Source of the DNA: RGIG4608 sp964534905
Lineage (GTDB): Bacteria > Bacillota > Clostridia > Oscillospirales > CAG-272
Direction of reading: 5' to 3'
Length of the DNA: 6,326 nucleotides
NCBI GenBank assembly: GCA_964534905.1
Contig: CAZHPZ010000053.1
Span: 1 to 6,326, forward strand
Below the pieces are notes generated by a model. It ran no database searches and was not told the DNA's origin. It worked only from the letters and a program-made list of their open reading frames with translations. Positions 1-5,187 of the stretch are shown here, piece by piece (the stretch's first letter is position 1; every line of letters begins with the position of its first letter). The position numbers were made by a program, and so were the translations under genes.

Positions 1-428
1 ACGGCTATTTCGAATACGTCGTCCCTCCCCTTGAGGCGTTTTGGTATCAGGACGGCAACCATGACGGAATAGATTACAACAGAAAAGACACCTTTAATTT
101 CATCTCGGTCATAAGACTGCCCGATTTTGTAACACGGGAAGAGTTCGATTGGGCAATAGCGGATGCAACGCAAAAGAAAAAGCGTGATTTTTCAAACGTA
201 GAATTTTTAACCTACAACGAGGGTGTCTGCGTTCAGTGTATGCACATAGGAAGCTATGACGACGAGCCCGCAACGCTTGAGCTTATGCGTAAATTCGCCG
301 CGGAAAACGGATACCTCCCCGATATATCGGAGAAACGACTGCACCACGAAATATACCTCAGTGACCCGAGAAAATGCGATCCGAGCAAGCTCAAAACCGT
401 TATAAGACAACCGATCAGAAAAATATAA
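1..428 (+). CDS. GyrI-like small-molecule-binding domain protein (5' partial)
   Basis: The reading frame is open from position 3 and gives 141 codons to the TAA at 426-428; the start lies outside the window. The visible part begins GYFEYVVPPLEAFWYQDG and ends with KCDPSKLKTVIRQPIRK. Both blocks match what I recall of the GyrI-like (COG4832-type) family, stand-alone proteins of roughly 200 residues built on the ligand-binding fold of the GyrI/Rob/BmrR effector domains. No DNA-binding helix-turn-helix is visible, but the N-terminal third is missing. The family binds small hydrophobic or cationic molecules in the cytoplasm; some relatives have been linked to hydrolysis or sequestration of toxic compounds. 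The ligand here cannot be read from sequence. Transcription ends at the hairpin 7 bases after the stop, shared with convergent radC. The family call is by recalled similarity; the open frame is directly seen. Confidence 0.8.
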   Translation, partial: GYFEYVVPPLEAFWYQDGNHDGIDYNRKDTFNFISVIRLPDFVTREEFDWAIADATQKKKRDFSNVEFLTYNEGVCVQCMHIGSYDDEPATLELMRKFAAENGYLPDISEKRLHHEIYLSDPRKCDPSKLKTVIRQPIRKI

Positions 429-434
429 CCAATC

Positions 435-464
435 AAAAAGTGCAGTCACACGACTGCACTTTTT
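435..464. terminator. bidirectional intrinsic terminator between gyrI-like gene and radC
   Basis: A perfect 13-bp inverted repeat (435-447 with 452-464) has the core GTGCAGTC/GACTGCAC, flanking A5/T5 and an ACAC loop. A T run follows in both directions, six T on the plus strand and five on the minus strand. The plus-strand gene stops 6 bases before it. The radC stop codon (464-466, minus) overlaps its edge, so one hairpin can end both convergent transcripts. Confidence 0.88.
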
Positions 465-1198
465 TAATAAGCCTTATCCGCACGGAAGCTTTCAAAATCG
501 GTACGTCCGGCGACGCTTCCGTCAATATAGTCCAAAATAGCAAAATATTCCCTTTCGTTCACTATAATATGCTCTCGCAAACGCGCACCTATCATTGCAA
601 GTTCACGTTCAAGAGCACGCGTAAAGGCGATGTCTGCCTCGGACGGAGAGACTGAACCGCACGGATGATTATGAAATATAATAACCGAGCAGGCGTGCTT
701 AAGCATACAATTTTCTATTATAACCCTCGTTACGGGCTTTACCTCGGTAACGCTGCCACAGCTGACAAGAGACGTGTCAATAAGCCTGCCGGATGCGTCA
801 AGAAATGATGCATAAAGCAACTCGTTCGGAGAATACATAGTGTAATGCCTTGCCATCAGCGCCATATTCTCAATACTGCCCACACGCTGACCTCGGTCTA
901 TATCGGGCTTTGAAATCCTGCGTGCGAGCGAAAGCGTAAGCTTCAAAAGCATTGCGGAGCTCTCTCCGACGCCCTTGACCTCACGAAGCTCATCAATGCC
1001 CGCCCTTGCAATACCCTCAACCGAGCCGAAACGCTCAAGAAGCAAATGCGCCGTTTCGTTAGTATCCCCTCTCGGAACGGAATAAAAAAGAAGAAGCTCT
1101 AAGATCTCATGATCGTTAAAATAGGTTTCATCGTTTGATATATACTTTCGTCTTAATCTTTCCCTGTGACCGATGTGACAATTGTTTTTCTTCAACAT
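464..1198 (-). CDS. radC: RadC family protein (JAB1/MPN+ domain)
   Basis: This 244-residue protein has the usual RadC length and order. Its N-terminal helical UPF0758 part contains the family hallmark LLLFYSVPRGDTNETA (35-50), followed by a helix-hairpin-helix stretch VKGVGESSA (74-82). A C-terminal JAB/MPN+ metalloprotease-like domain runs from about 120 to 225. The JAMM zinc motif is intact: HNHPCGSVSPSEAD gives H176, H178 and D189 with the correct spacing, and E126 is the likely upstream catalytic Glu. The start at 1198 is supported by GAGGAGG 8 bases upstream (1207-1213). The gene is alone on its transcript, with its own promoter at 1230-1258 and a terminator overlapping its stop. The name comes from an old E. 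coli DNA-repair assignment that was not upheld. The biochemical role is uncertain, although the fold suggests a metal-dependent hydrolase acting near DNA. Confidence 0.95.
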   Translation of the reverse strand: MLKKNNCHIGHRERLRRKYISNDETYFNDHEILELLLFYSVPRGDTNETAHLLLERFGSVEGIARAGIDELREVKGVGESSAMLLKLTLSLARRISKPDIDRGQRVGSIENMALMARHYTMYSPNELLYASFLDASGRLIDTSLVSCGSVTEVKPVTRVIIENCMLKHACSVIIFHNHPCGSVSPSEADIAFTRALERELAMIGARLREHIIVNEREYFAILDYIDGSVAGRTDFESFRADKAY

Positions 1199-1229
1199 AA
1201 AACCTGCCTCCTCGTTTTAAATCAAGCAA

Positions 1230-1258
1230 ATTATACCATATTTTTACCTTATTTTCAA
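1230..1258 (-). promoter_or_regulatory. sigma-A promoter of radC (extended -10)
   Basis: Read on the minus strand, TTGAAA (1253-1258) is followed by a 17-base spacer and TATAAT (1230-1235). TGG precedes the -10 hexamer, giving the extended -10 pattern TGnTATAAT. The predicted start near 1223 leaves about 24 bases of leader containing the GAGGAGG site. The 1199-1312 spacer otherwise shows only AT-rich sequence. Confidence 0.85.
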
Positions 1259-1312
1259 TATAACCTAAAAACTTTATTACATTTTGTAAAATTTGCCGAA
1301 ATATACAAACCG

Positions 1313-1346
1313 AAAACGGCAGTTAACATATGTTAACTGCCGTTTT
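1313..1346 (-). terminator. terminator of the rarA-nucleotidase operon
   Basis: This is a perfect 34-base palindrome: AAAACGGCAGTTAACAT at 1313-1329 against its exact complement at 1330-1346, centred on CATATG. It lies 20 bases past the nucleotidase stop. On the minus strand only four T follow the GC core, and on the plus strand five. The placement still makes it the natural terminator. Because it is fully symmetrical, it may also stop plus-strand read-through. Confidence 0.8.
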
Positions 1347-1365
1347 TATGTTTAATTTAACGAAT

Positions 1366-2946
1366 TTAATTTTCCCAGCCGCCGTTTTTGATGTACTGTG
1401 CAAGCAGTTGACATGCGAACGTTTCGGTATCGTAATACTCTATCTCGGTTATATTATTGTATGCATAGGTCGACGTGTATGTATCCGTAATGATATAGTA
1501 TGTAGCGCTTCTGTCGATATCCTCGGGCTTTACGGAATCATAATAGATATGATATCTGTCATTTGTCGAATAGTAAAATTTATCAAGCAGATCGCTTCCC
1601 TTTATCGAGCCGAGCACAAGCTTGTTTTCAAACGGTAATATAGTTTGGATATCGGAAAGCTTAACCGTACCCTCCGAGATTTTATAAGGACTTCTGAGGG
1701 AGAGGAACGCTCCGCCGAGCGCTATCTCGTACTCATCGCCCCATTTTTCAACTCCCGCCTCGTAATAAAGCTGTGCAACAAGGTTCGTTATCTCGTCGCT
1801 TCCTCTGTATCGGCAGTTATATCCGATGTCACCGTATGCCACGCTGATCTCATCCCAATATTTTTCAATGAGACTGTCAACTATGGGAGAGGCGGAAAGA
1901 TTAATATACTCGCTGTGTTCAATATTTTCGGCAACATTTATCTCCACGCATCCGTTAGCATAGTTGACGTCAAGCTCAACGTGGGAAAGTCCCTTCTTGT
2001 TATCTCCGCCGCCCTGAAGATGATAAACACCGTATGAATCTCTGAAAACATACTGCTGGTGCGTATGAGCCTCAAAAACGACGTCAACGTATCCGTCGGA
2101 AAGCTCGATATCATAATAATCGGAGATTTTCCAATCGGCAACATTACCCGAAAGTGAGTTTTCCGATCCCTCGTGCGTGATATAGATAATAACGTCTGCG
2201 CCGGCTTCTCTGAGCGATTCAGACTCGGCTTTTACAAGCTCCGTAAGAGTATCCCCGAGAATGAAATCAAGCCCTACGGTCATTTCTCCCGAAATGGAGC
2301 TCTTTATATCACCTACCGCACCTATGATTCCTATCTGGCAACCGCCGCGCTCGATAAGAACGGACGGCTGTGCCCAAGAAACTCTCTCTCCCGTGCTCTG
2401 CTCGTAAACATTTATCGCAAGGAACGGAAAGGATGCCGAACTTCCGTTTTGGGCAATATGATCCGTGCCCCAGTCAAACTCGTGATTTCCTATCGTCATC
2501 GCGTCAAACTGAAGATAATTCATCCAATCGTTAATAATAGCGCCGCGTGTCAAATTCGACTCGGAGCTTCCCTGCCACATATCACCCGCGGAAATAAGCA
2601 CAAAATTGTCGTCGCTGTTGCGGTTGTTTTCAAAATATGTAGTCATCTCGTCAACGCCGGGTTGTGCCGAGGTATCGTCGAATTTGCCGTGCAAATCGTT
2701 TATACTGTAAAAATCAACCGTCTCTATAACGTATATTCCGCAATCGTCGCAATATCCGTTGTTATCGACATCCTTGTGCTCCGACAGATAATTATCCGAG
2801 CCGGGGCGTATGGTTGTGGAAGTGGTGCTCGAAATTATACTGCCGACAATATCTTCTATTCCGTTATCGCACGCGCTGAGTGCACCCGCAAGCACGGAAA
2901 TTGCAAGCAAAAGGGTTAATAATCTTAACGATAATGTCTTTTTCAT
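1366..2946 (-). CDS. lipoprotein 5'-nucleotidase/UshA-family metallophosphatase
   Basis: This is a 526-residue surface lipoprotein. The signal peptide (1-25) is basic then hydrophobic and ends in lipobox LSAC with C26 as the lipidated residue, so the enzyme should sit outside the membrane. A Thr/Ser-rich linker (39-50) follows, then H57-x8-C66-x2-C69 in a DVDNNGYCDDCG segment, a Clostridia surface-protein motif that may bind metal. The metallophosphoesterase domain (about 75-345) carries the di-metal ligands: DLH (84-86), GD (121-122), GNHEFD (153-158, catalytic H155), H258 and HTH (294-296). The C-terminal 5'-nucleotidase domain (about 365-525) binds substrate in relatives; it retains ILPFENKLVLGSIKG, but the usual NGGGIR loop reads LGGAFLSLR. 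The family releases phosphate from extracellular nucleotides or similar phosphoesters; the exact substrate is not predictable. The start at 2946 follows an AAGGA site that overlaps the rarA stop, so it is probably translated together with rarA. Confidence 0.92.
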   Translation of the reverse strand: MKKTLSLRLLTLLLAISVLAGALSACDNGIEDIVGSIISSTTSTTIRPGSDNYLSEHKDVDNNGYCDDCGIYVIETVDFYSINDLHGKFDDTSAQPGVDEMTTYFENNRNSDDNFVLISAGDMWQGSSESNLTRGAIINDWMNYLQFDAMTIGNHEFDWGTDHIAQNGSSASFPFLAINVYEQSTGERVSWAQPSVLIERGGCQIGIIGAVGDIKSSISGEMTVGLDFILGDTLTELVKAESESLREAGADVIIYITHEGSENSLSGNVADWKISDYYDIELSDGYVDVVFEAHTHQQYVFRDSYGVYHLQGGGDNKKGLSHVELDVNYANGCVEINVAENIEHSEYINLSASPIVDSLIEKYWDEISVAYGDIGYNCRYRGSDEITNLVAQLYYEAGVEKWGDEYEIALGGAFLSLRSPYKISEGTVKLSDIQTILPFENKLVLGSIKGSDLLDKFYYSTNDRYHIYYDSVKPEDIDRSATYYIITDTYTSTYAYNNITEIEYYDTETFACQLLAQYIKNGGWEN

Positions 2947-2959
2947 CTTTATATATTCC

Positions 2960-4177
2960 TTACTTTTTTATTTTTTCCCAATATTCGCGCGCCGCACGCT
3001 CGGTCTTGTTGTCACCGAATTCATAATATCTCTTGCCTGCAAGATCACTCGGAAGATATTGCTGTGCAACATAATGATCCTTAAACTCGTGCGGATACTT
3101 GTATCCGCGATACAGAGGTGAGCGTAAATGCACGGGAATATCCTTGCCCGCGCCCGACCGAACGTCGGAAAGAGCCGCCTCATATGCCATATGTGCCGAA
3201 TTTGATTTCGGTGCAGTGGCAAGCATAATGACCGCATTCGAAAGCGGGATGGATGCCTCCGGCATTCCGAGCTCACGCGCGGAATCGCAACACGCCTTGA
3301 CTATCGCCGCCGCCTGCGGATACGCAAGCCCTATGTCCTCACTCGCTATGACCTGAAGCCTGCGGCAAACGGACAAAAGCTCTCCGACATGCAATAGCCT
3401 TGCAAGATAAAATACCGCCGCATCCGGATCGGAGCCTCTGATTGACTTTTGCAAGCACGAAAGCAGATCGAAGTGTGCATCGTCCGAATAGCTGTCAACG
3501 GGAATGTGAAGCTCCTTGATAAGCGCCTCGTCTATCTCACCGCCGCACGCATAATATGCACCCTCAAGAAGATTTATCGCATGCCGAACGTCTCCGCCCG
3601 CACATTTTGCGATAAATTCGAGAACCGCACCGTCAGCATTCACCGACGTGCCGTCTCTCTCGTTCAGAAATTTCAAAGCTCTCTCTAACGCACGAGCAAG
3701 CTCTACGCTTGAAACCGGCTTGAACTCAAAAAGAGTCGAGCGTGAGATTATGGCATTGTATATGTAAAAATGAGGATTCTCCGTCGTGGAAGCAATAAGC
3801 GTAACCCTGCCGTCCTCCATATATTCGAGAAGAGCCTGCTGTTGCTTTTTGTTGAAATACTGTATCTCATCTATGTAAAGGAGAATACCGCCGAATCCGA
3901 AAACATTATTCGTCTGAGAAATAATATCCTTGACGTCAGAAAGTGACGCGCTTGTTGCGTTCAGCCTGTAAAAATCCATTCCGGATTGCTTTGCTATAAT
4001 GCTTGCCGCAGTGGTTTTTCCCGTGCCGGGAGGTCCGAAGAAGATCATATTGGTCATTCTTCCCTTTTCCATCATTCGGCGCAAAATACCATGCTCGCCG
4101 AACAGATGAGTCTGCCCAACCATATCGTCAAAGCTTTGCGGACGAAGAATATCCGCAAGTACCTCGTTGTTAGCCAT
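2960..4177 (-). CDS. rarA: replication-associated recombination protein A (AAA+ ATPase)
   Basis: This 405-residue cytoplasmic AAA+ ATPase belongs to the RarA/MgsA/WRNIP1 family. It acts at stalled or gapped replication forks, is related to clamp-loader subunits, and forms tetramers in characterised members. Visible motifs are the N-terminal LADILRPQSFDDMVGQ box (7-21), Walker A GPPGTGKT (48-55), Walker B with DE at 103-104, sensor 1 STTENP (130-135) and sensor 2 GGDVRHAIN (194-202). The C-terminal tetramerisation/MgsA domain follows, with ASEDIGLAYP (278-287) and a final block HLRSPLYRGYKYPHEF (350-365). DEIQYFNKKQQQ replaces the DEIHRFNKAQQD of Proteobacteria; this variant is what I recall from Clostridia. 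The N terminus lacks the short clamp-binding extension seen in E. coli. GAGGTGA (4183-4189) sits 5 bases before ATG, and a consensus promoter lies just upstream. It is the first gene of a two-gene operon. Confidence 0.95.
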   Translation of the reverse strand: MANNEVLADILRPQSFDDMVGQTHLFGEHGILRRMMEKGRMTNMIFFGPPGTGKTTAASIIAKQSGMDFYRLNATSASLSDVKDIISQTNNVFGFGGILLYIDEIQYFNKKQQQALLEYMEDGRVTLIASTTENPHFYIYNAIISRSTLFEFKPVSSVELARALERALKFLNERDGTSVNADGAVLEFIAKCAGGDVRHAINLLEGAYYACGGEIDEALIKELHIPVDSYSDDAHFDLLSCLQKSIRGSDPDAAVFYLARLLHVGELLSVCRRLQVIASEDIGLAYPQAAAIVKACCDSARELGMPEASIPLSNAVIMLATAPKSNSAHMAYEAALSDVRSGAGKDIPVHLRSPLYRGYKYPHEFKDHYVAQQYLPSDLAGKRYYEFGDNKTERAAREYWEKIKK

Positions 4178-4201
4178 TCATATCACCTCGCATACTGAAA
4201 T

Positions 4202-4230
4202 ATTATACCATTTATCAATGTGCTTGTCAA
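4202..4230 (-). promoter_or_regulatory. consensus sigma-A promoter of rarA operon
   Basis: On the minus strand this reads TTGACA (4225-4230), a 17-base spacer, then TATAAT (4202-4207), both hexamers perfect. TGG precedes the -10, making it also an extended -10 promoter. The predicted start near 4195 gives a leader of only about 18 bases, with room for the ribosome binding site and no riboswitch. The signal suggests strong, unregulated expression. Confidence 0.92.
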
Positions 4231-4271
4231 GACATCGATAAAAAGCAGTAGCGCATTGAGCATTGTTAGTG

Positions 4272-4323
4272 CAAACTCTGTGAAAAAAGTTTCGATCAAG
4301 CCTTTCCAAAGGCTTGCGCCCGC
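4272..4323. repeat. direct repeat copy 1 with internal hairpin
   Basis: The block starts CAAACTCTG and continues through an A run, GTTTCGATC and a hairpin to GCGCCCGC. The last 41 bases (4283-4323) are identical to 4473-4513, 190 bases away. The internal hairpin CAAGCCTTT-CC-AAAGGCTTG (4297-4316) has a 9-bp stem and a 2-nt loop. Confidence 0.9.
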
Positions 4324-4371
4324 CGATTTCCAAAAGGCAACGCATAGGCGGCGCGCGCCACAGATCCCGAG

Positions 4372-4386
4372 TAGCCCTTTGGGCTA
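4372..4386. repeat. short inverted repeat TAGCCC/GGGCTA
   Basis: TAGCCC (4372-4377), a TTT loop and GGGCTA (4381-4386) form a 6-bp hairpin. GAG/CTC outside it can extend the stem across a one-base bulge. CCCGA (4366-4370) and TCGGG (4443-4447) form a wider pair enclosing this hairpin and the next one, so the segment could fold as a three-way structure. Confidence 0.6.
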
Positions 4387-4391
4387 TCTCG

Positions 4392-4423
4392 CTATAAATT
4401 TGCTGCTTGCAACAAATTTATAG
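4392..4423. repeat. 11-bp inverted repeat, AT-rich hairpin
   Basis: CTATAAATTTG (4392-4402) and CAAATTTATAG (4413-4423) are perfect complements around a 10-nt loop. It lies between the two copies of the direct repeat. No T run follows, so it is not an obvious terminator. Confidence 0.8.
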
Positions 4424-4460
4424 GCATGACTCGCCGAAGCGGTCGGGCACTTTGTTTGCA

Positions 4461-4513
4461 CAAACTCTGCAAAAAAAAGTTTCGATCAAGCCTTTCCAAA
4501 GGCTTGCGCCCGC
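4461..4513. repeat. direct repeat copy 2 with internal hairpin
   Basis: This is the second copy of the 4272-4323 block. It has one extra base in the A run and a G-to-A change at its start, and is otherwise identical over 4473-4513. Its hairpin lies at 4487-4506. It is preceded by a small GTTTG-CA-CAAAC inverted repeat (4454-4465) that copy 1 lacks. Two copies only, so it is not an array. Confidence 0.9.
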
Positions 4514-4548
4514 GCGGCGTGAGCGCAAAACGGCGTTTCTTTTTGAGA

Positions 4549-4584
4549 ACTTTTTCTTTGCGCCTATTGTGCCAAAGAAAAAGT
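4549..4584. repeat. 12-bp hairpin with 12-nt loop (type A, copy 1)
   Basis: ACTTTTTCTTTG (4549-4560) and CAAAGAAAAAGT (4573-4584) are perfect complements around a 12-nt loop, CGCCTATTGTGC. The arms are nearly pure pyrimidine and purine. The sequence and geometry closely match the hairpin at 4695-4732, suggesting a shared repeat family. Confidence 0.85.
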
Positions 4585-4694
4585 GGATAAGAGGTGAGTG
4601 TAAATAAAAATTCTGTAATGAAACCTCGTCCTACGTGGTTCTGTGTCGCAGGGCGTCTGTACGTTGATTTGATGTTTGTGATAATCGCTCATTC

Positions 4695-4732
4695 GCTTTT
4701 TCTTTTGAGAAAAAAGCCACAAAAGAAAAAGC
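4695..4732. repeat. 13-bp hairpin with 12-nt loop (type A, copy 2)
   Basis: GCTTTTTCTTTTG (4695-4707) and CAAAAGAAAAAGC (4720-4732) pair perfectly around a 12-nt loop (4708-4719). The arms differ from those of 4549-4584 by one extra T/A and the outer base, while the loop sequence is unrelated. This looks like compensated change in a maintained structure. Confidence 0.85.
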
Positions 4733-4776
4733 TTAGCAAAAAGAAAATGGCAATATGCGCTCATGCCGCGCGGGCA

Positions 4777-4796
4777 TCCGCTTTTGAAAAAGCGGA
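4777..4796. repeat. 9-bp hairpin with 2-nt loop
   Basis: TCCGCTTTT (4777-4785), a GA loop and AAAAGCGGA (4788-4796) form a perfect hairpin. Stem and loop lengths are the same as in the hairpins inside the two direct repeats (4297-4316 and 4487-4506), but the bases differ. Confidence 0.8.
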
Positions 4797-4905
4797 GCAA
4801 AACCTTTTTGTGGCATTGGCAAGCACGAACAACGTACATAGCCATTAGTCTTCTCCGGCGCGTGGGGTTCCCCGAAGCGAATGTTATATGAGTTTTGGGG
4901 GTTCC

Positions 4906-4947
4906 GAGGGGGAGAAGGTGGTAGCCGTAGGCTGACGGATGAGGTGT
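4906..4947. repeat. REP-like intergenic element
   Basis: Read on the minus strand, the element has CACCTCATCCGTC, then the small hairpin AGCC-TAC-GGCT (4923-4933), then ACCACCTTCTCCCCC. A CTCATCC block, a short variable hairpin and a CTTCTCCC block form a pattern I recall as a common REP-like sequence between bacterial genes. Assignment to that class is by memory of the pattern; the layout itself is directly seen. GGGG-TT-CCCC (4864-4873) and GGG/CCC (4981-4983, 4991-4993) lie nearby. Confidence 0.55.
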
Positions 4948-5074
4948 TATAAAACAAAAGATTTTTCCATAGCAAACGTCGGGAGCAAAGCCCCGCTATA
5001 CAATGGAATTAAGATTTGTACGCCCGTTTAATGACAAAAGCTTTGTGCAAAATGCAATATAAAATTAACACAAA

Positions 5075-5105
5075 GAGGGCGCCTAATATACTATTAGGCG
5101 CCCTC
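5075..5105. repeat. 14-bp perfect palindrome beside the IS left end
   Basis: GAGGGCGCCTAATA (5075-5088) and its exact complement (5092-5105) flank a TAC loop. It is GC-rich at the base and very stable. No T run follows on the plus strand, and only TTTGTGTT follows on the minus strand, so it is a weak terminator at best. It ends exactly where the probable insertion sequence begins (AGACTGTAGACAAAA). It may be a target hairpin or an insulator. Confidence 0.85.
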
Positions 5106-5132
5106 AGACTGTAGACAAAAAGAGCTGTCGTA

Positions 5133-5161
5133 TTGACGGACACCTGCAAATATGGTATAAT
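5133..5161 (+). promoter_or_regulatory. transposase promoter (extended -10)
   Basis: TTGACG (5133-5138), a 17-base spacer and TATAAT (5156-5161), with TGG before the -10, give a strong sigma-A promoter. The predicted start near 5168 leaves a leader of about 20 bases. The -10 box itself lies inside the hairpin 5141-5181. Confidence 0.85.
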
Positions 5162-5181
5162 AGATACCGTAAAGGCAGGTG
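5141..5181 (+). promoter_or_regulatory. read-through hairpin masking the transposase ribosome binding site
   Basis: CACCTGC (5141-5147) pairs with GCAGGTG (5175-5181). After a 3x3 internal loop, TATGGTAT (5151-5158) pairs with ATACCGTA (5164-5171), with one G-U pair, around an AATAG loop. The right arm contains the AGGTG ribosome binding site (5177-5181), and T5 follows directly (5182-5186). RNA starting at the element's own promoter (near 5168) lacks the left arm, so the site is free. RNA entering from outside would fold, hide the site and possibly terminate. Pairing is seen; the regulatory role is inferred. Confidence 0.7.
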
Positions 5182-5187
5182 TTTTTC

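Larger units (their letters stand above)
4231..5105. repeat. non-coding intergenic repeat island
   Basis: This stretch of about 875 bases separates the rarA promoter from the IS remnant. I see no credible gene. Its open frames lack ribosome binding sites and run straight through inverted repeats, and two of them share the peptide KKVSIKPFQRLAPA only because the underlying DNA is repeated out of phase. It holds a direct repeat, at least six perfect hairpins in two geometric classes, a REP-like element and a long palindrome, listed separately. A smaller 7-bp pair, CTTTGTG/CACAAAG (5041-5047 and 5069-5075), abuts the final palindrome. GC content is patchy, from a GGCGCGCGCC palindrome at 4350-4359 to A/T-only tracts. 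Confidence 0.75.

Noticed and set aside
2173..2919. 248-codon plus-strand open frame
   Set aside because: It lies wholly antisense to the nucleotidase, whose motifs and signal peptide are clear. It has no ribosome binding site or recognisable domain.
4202..4260. Riboswitch or leader RNA upstream of rarA
   Set aside because: The predicted transcript leader is only about 18 bases, too short for a sensing RNA.
4350..4359. GGCGCGCGCC palindrome as a regulator site or Z-DNA element
   Set aside because: It is short and isolated, with no gene start nearby. Nothing beyond composition supports a role.
4272..4513. CRISPR array
   Set aside because: There are only two repeat units, the 190-base spacing holds further hairpins, and no cas genes are visible.
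4220..4607. Two overlapping plus-strand frames sharing the peptide KKVSIKPFQRLAPA
   Set aside because: The shared peptide comes from the DNA direct repeat read in two different frames. There are no start signals and no family resemblance.
4594..4848. 84-codon plus-strand open frame with a GTG start
   Set aside because: It has no spaced ribosome binding site, runs through both arms of two perfect hairpins, and its Lys-rich stretch is simply the translation of the hairpin arms.
5179..5187. GTG start for the transposase
   Set aside because: The GTG is part of the AGGTG ribosome binding site, and the family protein begins at the ATG (MYRKK).
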